This document shows positions 6,051 through 13,448 of a stretch of 16,584 nt of DNA, piece by piece. The notes under the pieces are model-generated. The model was not told the origin of the DNA. It made no database searches and saw nothing but the letters and a program-made list of their open reading frames with translations. Position numbers and translations under genes: made by a program. The stretch lies in assembly GCA_002496385.1 (NCBI GenBank), contig DAJR01000017.1, positions 1 through 16,584 of the forward strand, in the 5' to 3' direction. Origin of the DNA: Methanomassiliicoccales archaeon UBA147. GTDB lineage: Archaea; Thermoplasmatota; Thermoplasmata; SG8-5. Position 1 is the stretch's first letter, and every line of letters starts with the position of its first letter.

Positions 6051-7094
6051 ATGACCGGGCAGATGCGCGTCGCCATGTACTATTCCAACAAGGATGTCAG
6101 GCTGGAGAACATGCCAATACCGGAAATCGGCCCTGGCGAGATCCTGATGAAGATTGAGGCAAGCGGCATATGCGGCTCGGACGTCATGGAGTGGTACCGC
6201 CGGGACAAGGTCCCGCTTGTCCTTGGGCATGAGGTCGCCGGTACTGTTGAGAAGGTTGGCAAGGATGTCACACGGTTCAAGAAGGGCGATTGGATTGTGG
6301 CTGCCCATCACGTCCCCTGCAACACCTGCGATTACTGCCATCACGGGCATCATACGGCTTGCAAGAGCCTCCAGGGCGGGACCAACTTCCACCCTGGCGG
6401 ATTTGCGGAGTTTGTCAGACTTCCTGCAATAAATGTGGACCGCGGTACGTTCCCGATTCCCGAGGGCGTGAGCTTCGAGGAGGCCACATTCGCCGAGCCG
6501 CTGGGGTGCGTGCTGCGCGGCCAGAACAAGATGCGGATAAAACACGGCGCCAGCGTGTTTGTCATCGGCACAGGGATATCCGGATTGCTGCACGTCAGCC
6601 TTGCCCGGGCAATGGGCGCGGGAAAAATCATTGCCGCAGACATTTCCGAGTACAGGAATGACATGGCCATGCGCTTCGGGGCAGATTATACGGTCTTGTC
6701 GGATAAGGACCTGGCTGCGAATCTCATCAAGGCCAACGGCGGAAAGAAGGCGCAGAACGTGATTATCTGTACAGGCGCGATTCCGGCGATAAAAGCGGCC
6801 CTGGACTCCGTGGACAAGGGCGGGACAATCCTGTTCTTCGCGCCAACCGGTGAAGGCCAGACACTCCCGGTCTCCATAAACGAGGTATTCTGGAAGAAGG
6901 AGGTCACCCTCACCACCACTTATGCGGCCGCACCGGCAGACCACATCGCCGCGCTTGAACTTATTCGGGCCGGAACAATACCGGTCGATGAGATGATCAC
7001 CCACAGGTTCGGGCTGGCAGATGCGCAGAAAGGATTCAGACTGGTCGCGGGCGGCGGGGATTCCGTCAAAGTGATAATCCTACCGCAGGAATAA
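6051..7094 (+). CDS. Zinc-dependent medium-chain (MDR) alcohol/polyol dehydrogenase
   Basis: 347 aa, close to the 340-350 typical of the family. The catalytic zinc site is visible as GICGSD (Cys41), GHE (His60, Glu61) and FAEPLGC (Glu149). A structural zinc site has Cys90, 93, 96 and 104 in CNTCDYCHHGHHTAC. The Rossmann fold starts at VIGTGISGLLH (171-181), and AADIS at the end of the second strand suggests NAD rather than NADP. Overall it resembles sorbitol/threonine dehydrogenases, but the substrate cannot be read from the sequence. I chose ATG 6051 because of the promoter spacing; Met at 6063 is possible, and an upstream in-frame ATG at 5961 would lie inside divergent pheT. The stop codon abuts the dph6 stop on the other strand. 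Confidence 0.92.
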   Translation: MTGQMRVAMYYSNKDVRLENMPIPEIGPGEILMKIEASGICGSDVMEWYRRDKVPLVLGHEVAGTVEKVGKDVTRFKKGDWIVAAHHVPCNTCDYCHHGHHTACKSLQGGTNFHPGGFAEFVRLPAINVDRGTFPIPEGVSFEEATFAEPLGCVLRGQNKMRIKHGASVFVIGTGISGLLHVSLARAMGAGKIIAADISEYRNDMAMRFGADYTVLSDKDLAANLIKANGGKKAQNVIICTGAIPAIKAALDSVDKGGTILFFAPTGEGQTLPVSINEVFWKKEVTLTTTYAAAPADHIAALELIRAGTIPVDEMITHRFGLADAQKGFRLVAGGGDSVKVIILPQE

Positions 7095-7766
7095 TCATTT
7101 TTCGACAAGCCTGGCTTTCTTCACGATGTACTCGCCACGGGTGCCATTCCACACAATCTCGGATTCAAGGATTTCCAGACGCTTCGCGAAATTGGGCCCG
7201 TCCAGGACCAGAGTCTCGAATTCCCCGCCCTCGCCGGAGATGTTCATCCTGTTTTTATCGGCAAGCTTCTGAAGCTCAAGAAGAGCGGCGGTATCCAGCG
7301 CCCTGCCGAGCCATTCCTTCCCAAGGCCGTCCGCATAAACACCGACGATGATGACCCTGAAACCTGAGGCAACCACGCCTTCGAGGACATTCATCTGGTC
7401 CCAACGCCATAGCGGCGAAAAGGCCCTCATGCCCAGCCCATGGCATAATCTATCAATCCTGGTATGCTGGTAATCCGATGCGATGGCGCCTGAGACAATT
7501 CCGTCCACGCCAAGGCCGGTAAACGCCTTTCTCAGGTCCTCCAGTTCCTTTTCTTCCTCTCCTGCGGTCGCGACCTCTATGTGCGGGATGCCCATGGCTT
7601 CGGCCAGCAGGCCGCAGAGATGGACGTTGGGAATGTGGAACATGTAGGATTCGTCCTTCTCCGGAACCATTGTGATGAGCCGGGAAACATCCCAGCCCCG
7701 CATCTGGGCCAGGTAGATTGCGTACGTTGAATCCTTCCCTCCGGAGAACAGGGCGGCGACGTTCAT
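7095..7766 (-). CDS. dph6: Diphthine--ammonia ligase
   Basis: A 223-aa ATP-pyrophosphatase (adenine nucleotide alpha-hydrolase fold) for the last step of diphthamide synthesis, amidation of diphthine on elongation factor 2. The PP-loop SGGKDS is at 8-13. SGAIASDYQHTRID (92-105) and the family-specific EGGEFETLVLDGP (179-191) separate it from other PP-loop enzymes such as GMP synthase or TilS. I chose ATG 7766 because it begins just before the PP-loop strand and lies 26 bp from a TATA-like box; the reading frame stays open upstream to 7823, but that stretch contains the promoter. Dph2, an early enzyme of the same pathway, is encoded at 11316-12302. Confidence 0.9.
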   Translation of the reverse strand: MNVAALFSGGKDSTYAIYLAQMRGWDVSRLITMVPEKDESYMFHIPNVHLCGLLAEAMGIPHIEVATAGEEEKELEDLRKAFTGLGVDGIVSGAIASDYQHTRIDRLCHGLGMRAFSPLWRWDQMNVLEGVVASGFRVIIVGVYADGLGKEWLGRALDTAALLELQKLADKNRMNISGEGGEFETLVLDGPNFAKRLEILESEIVWNGTRGEYIVKKARLVEK

Positions 7767-7787
7767 ATTGATAGATATGCAATTATC

Positions 7788-7797
7788 TAAAATATAG
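7788..7797 (-). promoter_or_regulatory. TATA-like promoter of dph6
   Basis: The minus strand reads CTATATTTTA, centred 26 bp from ATG 7766, which implies a leaderless transcript. Confidence 0.6.
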
Positions 7798-7840
7798 TTT
7801 TGGAAGAGTATGAAGCACGGCATCGGCCAACCCCATCATG

Positions 7841-7908
7841 CCCCGCCTAACTCGCATCTTATCGCAGCATGCGGGCGGGGTAATAATGCCAGATTTGATA
7901 AATCTGGC
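7841..7908. other. Structured intergenic segment upstream of the thermosome gene
   Basis: Two stems follow each other. CCCCGC (7841-7846) pairs with GCGGGG (7875-7880), enclosing CGCA/TGCG (7853-7856 with 7870-7873). GCCAGATTT (7888-7896) pairs perfectly with AAATCTGGC (7900-7908). ATGCA-TAGAG-TGCAT follows at 7917-7931. The 307-bp gap 7767-8073 encodes no protein I can support. These stems could be a small RNA, a terminator region or a scar; I do not recognise a known RNA family. Confidence 0.45.
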
Positions 7909-7966
7909 TGCTGTGATGCATAGAGTGCATTTCTCCCTTTAAGCCCCGCCTGTAAGGGCCGGGTGT

Positions 7967-8044
7967 GGTGCGTTTCTCCAATTTCGCCAACGCACCCCAT
8001 GATGTGGACGGAAATCCTTTTATAGAAGTTCTAATATTGGAGAA
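7967..8044 (+). promoter_or_regulatory. Inverted repeats around the thermosome promoter (possible operator)
   Basis: GGTGCGTT (7967-7974) and AACGCACC (7989-7996) form a perfect 8-bp inverted repeat just upstream of the BRE/TATA. Separately, TTCTCCAAT (7974-7982) has its exact 9-bp complement ATTGGAGAA at 8036-8044, so this pair flanks the TATA box, with the second arm close to the expected transcription start. The position suits binding of a transcription or heat-shock regulator; no regulator is identified. Confidence 0.45.
8010..8025 (+). promoter_or_regulatory. BRE/TATA promoter of the thermosome gene
   Basis: GGAAAT followed by CCTTTTATAG, a good archaeal BRE-TATA pair. The centre near 8021 predicts transcription start near 8047, giving a leader of about 27 nt that contains the GGGGGT ribosome site at 8063-8068, 5 nt before the ATG. 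Confidence 0.7.
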
Positions 8045-8073
8045 TCAGAACCCAGAAAAAAAGGGGGTAAAAT

Positions 8074-9717
8074 ATGCAAGGAAACCAGCAACCTATTATT
8101 GTATTGAGAGAAGGAACAGAGAGATCGAGGGGCAAGGGCGCCCAGTTCAACAACATCGCCGCAGCGAAAGCCGTGGCAGATGCAGTGCGCTCGACCCTGG
8201 GACCGAAGGGCATGGACAAGATGCTCGTGGACAGCATGGGCGACGTCGTCATCACCAATGATGGCGCGACTATCCTGAAGGAGATAGACATCGAGCACCC
8301 GGCAGCCAAGATGGTCGTGGAAGTCGCCAAGACACAGGACAACGAGTGCGGCGACGGAACAACGTCGGCTGTAGTGCTGGCTGGCGAGCTCCTGAAGAAG
8401 GCAGAAGCCCTCATTGACCAGAACGTTCACCCGACAGTGATTGCCAACGGCTACAGGCTTGCGGCCGAGGAATCCATAAACATACTCAAGAAGATGGGCA
8501 TGAAGGTGGAATTCAAGGACGACAAGATGCTGCGCAGCATCGCCACCACGGCAATGACGGGAAAATCCGTCGGGCCGCACAAGGACTACCTGGCCGAGAT
8601 AACGGTCCGCGCGGTCAAGGCCGTTTCCGAGAAGAAGAACGGCAAGTGGGTCGTTGATATCGAGGATGTCAAGGTCGAGAAGAAGAACGGCGGCTCAATC
8701 CAGGACACGACACTGGTCGAGGGAATAATCCTGGACAAGGAAAGGGTGCACCCGAGGATGCCCACAATTGTCAAGAACGCCAAGATCGCTCTCATCGACT
8801 CGGCACTCGAGATAAAGAAGACCGAGGTCGACGCCAAGATTCAGATCACAGATCCGAGCCAGCTCCAGAAATTCCTGGACGAGGAAGAGAGGACGCTCAA
8901 GAAGAAGGCCGACATAATCAAGAAGTCCGGCGCCACCGTCGTTGTCTGCCAGAAGGGCATAGACGACCTGGTCCAGCATTTCCTGGCGAAGGAGAACATC
9001 TTTGCGGTCCGCAGGGTCAAGAAGTCAGACATGGAGAAACTGGCAAAGGCGACAGGAGCGAAGCTCGTCACCAACCTCGAGGATCTCAGGTCAAGTGACC
9101 TGGGATTCGCAGGCACGGTAGAGGAAAAGAAGATTGCCGACAGCGACATGACCTTCGTCACAGGCTGCAAGGACGCGAAGTCCGTCTCCCTGCTCATCAG
9201 GGGCGGCACCGAGCACGTGATTGACGAGGCAGAGCGCGCGCTTCACGACGCACTCAAGGTGACCGCGGTCGCAATCGAGGACGGAATATGTCTACCTGGC
9301 GGCGGCTCGATGGAGATCGAACTCTCACAGGCACTGACGAAGTACGGCTCAAGGGTCGGCGGCAGGGAGCAACTGGCCATTGAGGCTTTCTCCAAGGCTA
9401 CCGAGATAATTCCCTGGACGCTTGCGGAGAATGCGGGACTCGACGCAATCGACGTTCTCATCCAGCTCAGGAGCGAGCACGAGGGCAAGAAGCACAAGTC
9501 CGCGGGAATAAACGTCACATCCGGAAAGGTTGTGGACATGGCCAAGGAAAACGTCATTGAACCGCTCAGGGTCAAGACCCAGGCAATCAATGCAGCCACA
9601 GAGGTCGCCATAATGATCCTGAGGATCGACGACGTCATCGCAGCCAAGAAGGGCGCTGGCGGACCCCCGCCGGGCGGCATGCCACCCGGAGGAATGGGCG
9701 GCGGAATGGATTACTGA
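8074..9717 (+). CDS. ths: Thermosome subunit (group II chaperonin, Cpn60/TCP-1)
   Basis: 547 aa, the usual length for the subunit of the cytosolic double-ring ATP-dependent protein-folding complex. The equatorial ATP-site motifs are present: STLGPKGMDKML at 40-51, NDGATILK near 62-69, and CGDGTTSAVVLAG near 92-104 with the catalytic Asp of GDGTT. The second equatorial part holds LPGGGSMEIELSQ and the GAGGPPPGGMPPGGMGG tail typical of archaeal thermosomes. The usual Glu-Val before GDGTT is Glu-Cys here. A GGGGGT ribosome site precedes the ATG. The promoter carries inverted repeats, which fits a regulated stress gene. Only one subunit gene is seen in the window. Confidence 0.97.
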   Translation: MQGNQQPIIVLREGTERSRGKGAQFNNIAAAKAVADAVRSTLGPKGMDKMLVDSMGDVVITNDGATILKEIDIEHPAAKMVVEVAKTQDNECGDGTTSAVVLAGELLKKAEALIDQNVHPTVIANGYRLAAEESINILKKMGMKVEFKDDKMLRSIATTAMTGKSVGPHKDYLAEITVRAVKAVSEKKNGKWVVDIEDVKVEKKNGGSIQDTTLVEGIILDKERVHPRMPTIVKNAKIALIDSALEIKKTEVDAKIQITDPSQLQKFLDEEERTLKKKADIIKKSGATVVVCQKGIDDLVQHFLAKENIFAVRRVKKSDMEKLAKATGAKLVTNLEDLRSSDLGFAGTVEEKKIADSDMTFVTGCKDAKSVSLLIRGGTEHVIDEAERALHDALKVTAVAIEDGICLPGGGSMEIELSQALTKYGSRVGGREQLAIEAFSKATEIIPWTLAENAGLDAIDVLIQLRSEHEGKKHKSAGINVTSGKVVDMAKENVIEPLRVKTQAINAATEVAIMILRIDDVIAAKKGAGGPPPGGMPPGGMGGGMDY

Positions 9718-9738
9718 GCCCAAACCCGAATAGATAAT

Positions 9739-9773
9739 GGGCTGGTCGGAAGGCCAGCCCCAATTTCATTTTT
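9739..9773 (+). terminator. Hairpin plus T-rich terminator of the thermosome gene
   Basis: GGGCTGG (9739-9745) pairs with CCAGCCC (9754-9760) across an 8-nt loop, followed by the T-rich tract ATTTCATTTTT. It lies in the 55-bp gap between convergent ths and rnp2; the T-rich side supports plus-strand termination only. Confidence 0.65.
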
Positions 9774-10087
9774 CACAACGACTCTTTTGCCTTTTTGATT
9801 GTGCCGGATGTCGTAATGGTCCGGATGGTTATCTTCAGCTTTTCCTCGCCGACCTCATGTATTCCGTTCAACAATTCGATGGCTTTGTCCTTGTCGCAGT
9901 GTGCGCACCTCAGGATTCCCCGGTTGTTCTGGAAGGCAGTGAGCCAAGGCCGAATCTCTTCGGATTGATCAAGGCCGATGCGACTGGCTATGCGCTGGAA
10001 TTCCTTGATAAGCTCCCATCGCTCGATGGCTCTGGGAGCGTCTATCTCGAATACAATGTACCTGTGCCTGTATTCCTTTACGGCCAT
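9773..10087 (-). CDS. rnp2: RNase P protein component 2 (Rpp14/Pop5 family)
   Basis: 104 aa. Pop5 is a protein subunit of archaeal RNase P, which trims tRNA 5' leaders. The N-terminal strand HRYIVFEID (8-16), the central NNRGILRCAHCDKDKA (54-69) and the C-terminal SGTIKKAK (about 93-100) match the family pattern GILRC...SGTIKK. The gene starts 5 nt after the ftsZ stop with only a weak GAG upstream, so it is probably co-transcribed and coupled to ftsZ. In many archaea this gene sits near the exosome/proteasome cluster; here it follows ftsZ. The fit to Pop5 is good along the whole length. Confidence 0.87.
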   Translation of the reverse strand: MAVKEYRHRYIVFEIDAPRAIERWELIKEFQRIASRIGLDQSEEIRPWLTAFQNNRGILRCAHCDKDKAIELLNGIHEVGEEKLKITIRTITTSGTIKKAKESL

Positions 10088-10092
10088 GAATC

Positions 10093-11205
10093 TCAGCGGA
10101 CCATGCTGATTCCGGCGCCTGAGCGTTCGTCGGCGCCCATCAGCTGCGGGCTCTTGACACCCGTGATGACGACAAGGATGTTGACGTCCCCGCGGATGGT
10201 CGGGTCCACAGTGCAGCCCCAGATTATGCGGGCGCTCGGGCTTATGCGGCTGGTGACCAGTTCTGCGGCCTGCTGGGCTTCGGCGATAGTGAGGTCCTCT
10301 CCGCCGACTACGCGGATGAGCGCGCCCTTGGACTGGGAGATGTCTATGTCCCCGAGCAGCGGCGAGTTCAGCGCCTCATTGACTGCCATTTCGACCCTCT
10401 CGCGGTCTTCGCCCGACGAGCCTATGCCGACCATTGCTACACCGCCGTTCTCCATGACTGTCATCAGGTCGCTGTAGTCCAGGTTCACCAGGCCGGGCTT
10501 TGTCACTATCTCGGTCATGCCCTTTATGGCGTTCATAAGTATCTCGTCTGCGACCTTGAAGGCTGCATCCAGGGGAAGTTTCGGAACGAGTTCCAGGAGC
10601 TTGTCGTTCTGGATGACTATGGTCGTGTCGCATTTGTTGCGCAGTTTGTTCAGGCCTTTTATGGCATTCTCCATCCTCATGTGGCCTTCGGCCTTGAACG
10701 GCATTGTGACGACGCCCATGACGAGCGCGCCTGTCCCTTTAGCAATCTCGGCGACTACTGACGCCGAGCCTGTCCCGGTCCCCCCGCCCATGCCGGCGGT
10801 CACGAACACTATGTGAGCACCGTCAAGGTAGGCGCGAATCTCGTCCTCGTTCTCCTTGCATGCGTTCTCCCCGACCTCGGGAAGGGCACCTGCGCCAAGA
10901 CCCTTCGTGGCCCTCTTGCCTATCAGCATCTTCTTGGGTGCGTGCACATGTAAAAGGTGCGTTGCGTCCGTGTTGATGGCCATCATCTGCGCGCCGACCA
11001 CGCCGGTCTCGTTCAGCCGGTTTATCGTGTTGGAGCCGCCGCCGCCGCATCCGATGATTTTCACATTTATCTTCAGGGCCTCAACGAGTTTTTTTAGTTC
11101 CTCGTCGTCGGGGCTCTCGTTGTAAATGCCCACGGCCTTAGAAATTTCCTGTACTTTCTTGTGCTCATCATGCCTAGCCAAAGCTTCGTCGATTATTGAT
11201 TTCAT
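10093..11205 (-). CDS. ftsZ: Cell division protein FtsZ
   Basis: 370 aa, a tubulin-family GTPase that forms the division ring. After a charged N-terminal helix (1-45), the GTPase domain shows IGCGGGGSNTINRL at 51-64, NTDATHL at 78-84, and the tubulin signature GGGTGTG at 140-146. The T7 loop NLDYSDL at 241-247 supplies the acidic residue that completes the neighbour's GTPase site. The C-terminal domain ends near WGCTVDPTIRGDVNILVVITG, with a short tail. The first G-box has Gly where most FtsZ proteins have Ala (GGAGSN). A second FtsZ or the SepF anchor is not seen here. The transcript continues into rnp2. Confidence 0.97.
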   Translation of the reverse strand: MKSIIDEALARHDEHKKVQEISKAVGIYNESPDDEELKKLVEALKINVKIIGCGGGGSNTINRLNETGVVGAQMMAINTDATHLLHVHAPKKMLIGKRATKGLGAGALPEVGENACKENEDEIRAYLDGAHIVFVTAGMGGGTGTGSASVVAEIAKGTGALVMGVVTMPFKAEGHMRMENAIKGLNKLRNKCDTTIVIQNDKLLELVPKLPLDAAFKVADEILMNAIKGMTEIVTKPGLVNLDYSDLMTVMENGGVAMVGIGSSGEDRERVEMAVNEALNSPLLGDIDISQSKGALIRVVGGEDLTIAEAQQAAELVTSRISPSARIIWGCTVDPTIRGDVNILVVITGVKSPQLMGADERSGAGISMVR

Positions 11206-11221
11206 TTGGTTCCCATCCCGT

Positions 11222-11262
11222 TTTGTATATTTGAGCCATAATGGAGTTTTACATATTTAAAA
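11222..11262 (-). promoter_or_regulatory. Candidate promoter(s) of ftsZ
   Basis: Two A/T-rich TATA-like stretches are present on the minus strand: AAATATACAAAA centred near 11228 (23 bp from ATG 11205, nearly leaderless) and TTTTAAATATG centred near 11257 (about 26-nt leader containing GGGATGGGAA). I cannot choose between them. They separate ftsZ from dph2, so ftsZ probably has its own transcript. Confidence 0.4.
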
Positions 11263-11315
11263 TTTAGCTGTGATTATAATAAAGAACAATATAAGGGTAA
11301 TATTATTAAGCTGGT

Positions 11316-12302
11316 TCACGGAATCTCGTCGAAAACATAATCGTTCCAAGCCCTTTTTCCGGTCAGGATCTCGGCCTCGGGGAAGGTGAGCACGGGTTTC
11401 GGGAAGGCCGCAAAATCGTCTATTGCCAGCCTGGGACAGGCTGTGGATACCCATGCGTCCAGGCCGAAACTCTCCAGTTTCTGGGGGGTGACAAGTTCAA
11501 ATTCAATCAATGCCGTTTCGTAGCCCGCATCCGCGAGCATGCGATTGGAGTAAATCGCCGCCTTCTCGCGCCTCTGCCCCAGCTTGGTGGAGAGGATTAT
11601 GCCTATGCTGCGGGCCTGCCTGGCCTTCTCAATCGCGGCGTGCCTCTGTCTTAGCATCCCATCGCGGAGTTCTGCGGCATCCTTCACCGCGGATGTCGCA
11701 GGGTCGGCAATCAGAACCTGTTTAGAGGTTGTCAGCGCGATCGCGATTGCGTGAAAATCACCGGTCCCGACGAACAGGAAAGAATCCACATCGTCCGCGA
11801 CCGCCCGAGCGGAAGAGGCATTGCATCCCAACACCTGGCCACCCATGTAGAGCCGTGAATCTCCCTGCCCTACTTGGACGCGGAGGCCTTTGGACCGGAG
11901 GAACTCGGCCATGCCGTTCAGGTGGTGCAGGTGCTGTGCGGTGGTCAGGAGGCCGACCGCATTGCCAAGGCGGGGCAGGGCATTTTTCAGAGCGGGGTAT
12001 GGATCGGCATCGGACCTGGCCTGGATGAAAAGAACGCTGTTGCGGGTCTTCACGCTGGGTATGGGCAGGTGGCCGAAGTGAACTGTGAGGTCTGCATCCG
12101 CATCCGGGATGTCGCAGGCACCGAAGCATGGTTCGCCGGATATTATGATAGTCGCGCCGGTTTTCTCTGACAGCGCCGAGGCTACACCGGGCGCCCGTCT
12201 CTTCAGACCTTCGGGAAACTGAAGGAGCACTTTTCTGCACCCCCTGTCTCTGATCGTGGAGGCAACCCGGTCCAGCTCGAAGTCGAATTCCTCCTGCATC
12301 AT
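11316..12302 (-). CDS. dph2: 2-(3-amino-3-carboxypropyl)histidine synthase (diphthamide synthesis)
   Basis: 328 aa, the usual length for archaeal Dph2. This non-canonical radical-SAM enzyme transfers the 3-amino-3-carboxypropyl group of SAM to the target histidine of elongation factor 2. The three widely spaced iron-sulfur cysteines are all present: Cys59 in GEPCFGACD, Cys160 in GGQVLGCNAS, Cys289 in STACPRLAIDD. LLQFPEGLK (26-34) is the conserved N-terminal strand. The start ATG overlaps the mfnA stop in an ATGATG; the second ATG (12299) has better spacing from GGGGGT, so the protein may start at Met2. The overlap suggests translational coupling with mfnA. Confidence 0.95.
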   Translation of the reverse strand: MMQEEFDFELDRVASTIRDRGCRKVLLQFPEGLKRRAPGVASALSEKTGATIIISGEPCFGACDIPDADADLTVHFGHLPIPSVKTRNSVLFIQARSDADPYPALKNALPRLGNAVGLLTTAQHLHHLNGMAEFLRSKGLRVQVGQGDSRLYMGGQVLGCNASSARAVADDVDSFLFVGTGDFHAIAIALTTSKQVLIADPATSAVKDAAELRDGMLRQRHAAIEKARQARSIGIILSTKLGQRREKAAIYSNRMLADAGYETALIEFELVTPQKLESFGLDAWVSTACPRLAIDDFAAFPKPVLTFPEAEILTGKRAWNDYVFDEIP

Positions 12303-13411
12303 GCACCCCCGAGGATTTCTTCCATGTCCGCGAACATCGAATCCACCATCTGCTTTGTGACGTGGGGCATGACCACGAGCCTAAGGCTCGGCGGGTTCCG
12401 GGCGACGGAGACCTTCCACCCCCTCCTGTCCAGCGCTTCCTGCATCCCCTTCGGGTCAGCTACACGCAGGCAGAGTATGTTCATCACGGGCTCGATGACC
12501 GGCTCCAGGCCCATCTTCCGAGCCCTGGCCAGGGCATGTGCGGTGACGTCCATGCAGTCGCTGACAATCCGAGTGTACCCTTCCCTGCCCAGGGAGCGCA
12601 TGGTCGCATAGGTCGCGGCAACAGCTGCGCTGCATCTTGTTCCAGACAGCGCGGATAGCTGGCCCAGCGTGTCGAGGTAAGGCGCGTCCTTGTGTATCGT
12701 CCTGAACCATTCCCTATCCCTGACCAGCAATGCCCCGGAGGGCACGGTCGACATACCCATCTTGTGCGGGTCCGCCGAGATGCTTGTCACTCCGCCGACC
12801 GAAAAATCGAAATTCGGAATCTTGTGCCCCAGTTCTCTGAGGAAAGGGAGAACGAAACCGCCGAAGGCCGCATCGACATGAAGGAAAACACCCTCCGGCA
12901 CGATGCCGGCCAGCGCCCCGATGTCATCAACGACGCCGAGCTCGGTCGTCCCTGCTATGCCGACCACTGCGGCGACGTCCTTGTCCATCATTCTTGCAGC
13001 CAGGTCTATGTCCACTGTGTAATCTTCGTTGAGGTCCACGACCACCGGCACCATGCCGAGAATGTCGCATGCCTTGTGGAACGAGAAATGGACGCTCTTT
13101 GGAAATACCACCTTCTTCCTGTGGGTGACGTTCCTGGCTATCCAGAGGGCCGTGATGTTGGCCTCGGTGCCTCCACTGACTATCCCGCCGGCAATCTTGC
13201 CGGAGCCCCCCAGCAAACCAGATAGTTCGTCGATGACCTGTTTCTCGAGGGACAGCGTCCCGGGGTACAGCCCCGCATTCCCCAGGTTGGACTCGATGAA
13301 CATGGCGTGGGCCTCTTTGGCCAGGTCCAGCGGCTTGGTGCACATGGAACTCAATACGCGGCCGTCGGAGAAACCGTAATCAATTGCCAGCGCCGCCTCG
13401 AGGTCGGCCAT
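12299..13411 (-). CDS. mfnA: MfnA-type tyrosine/aspartate decarboxylase (PLP-dependent)
   Basis: 370 aa from ATG 13411, a group II PLP decarboxylase. SSMCTKPLDLAKEAHAMF near the N-terminus and NLGNAGLYPGT are typical of archaeal MfnA. The PLP lysine lies in SADPHKMGM (Lys217), and HVDAAFGGF carries the aspartate that contacts the pyridine nitrogen. In methanogens the family makes tyramine for methanofuran; in other archaea it makes beta-alanine from aspartate for coenzyme A. No methanogenesis gene is visible here, so the beta-alanine role is plausible but not shown. I chose the start because GGGAG lies 6-7 nt upstream; ATG 13444, 4 nt after the upstream stop, would add 11 residues. The last 4 nt overlap dph2. 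Confidence 0.9.
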   Translation of the reverse strand: MADLEAALAIDYGFSDGRVLSSMCTKPLDLAKEAHAMFIESNLGNAGLYPGTLSLEKQVIDELSGLLGGSGKIAGGIVSGGTEANITALWIARNVTHRKKVVFPKSVHFSFHKACDILGMVPVVVDLNEDYTVDIDLAARMMDKDVAAVVGIAGTTELGVVDDIGALAGIVPEGVFLHVDAAFGGFVLPFLRELGHKIPNFDFSVGGVTSISADPHKMGMSTVPSGALLVRDREWFRTIHKDAPYLDTLGQLSALSGTRCSAAVAATYATMRSLGREGYTRIVSDCMDVTAHALARARKMGLEPVIEPVMNILCLRVADPKGMQEALDRRGWKVSVARNPPSLRLVVMPHVTKQMVDSMFADMEEILGGA

Positions 13412-13448
13412 GATCTTCTCCCTAGGCTCTCCCGCGGGCCTCATGCGG

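Noticed and set aside
7767..7823. N-terminal extension of Dph6 (about 19 residues)
   Set aside because: The added residues lie over the TATA-like box, and the PP-loop strand normally starts right at the N-terminus.
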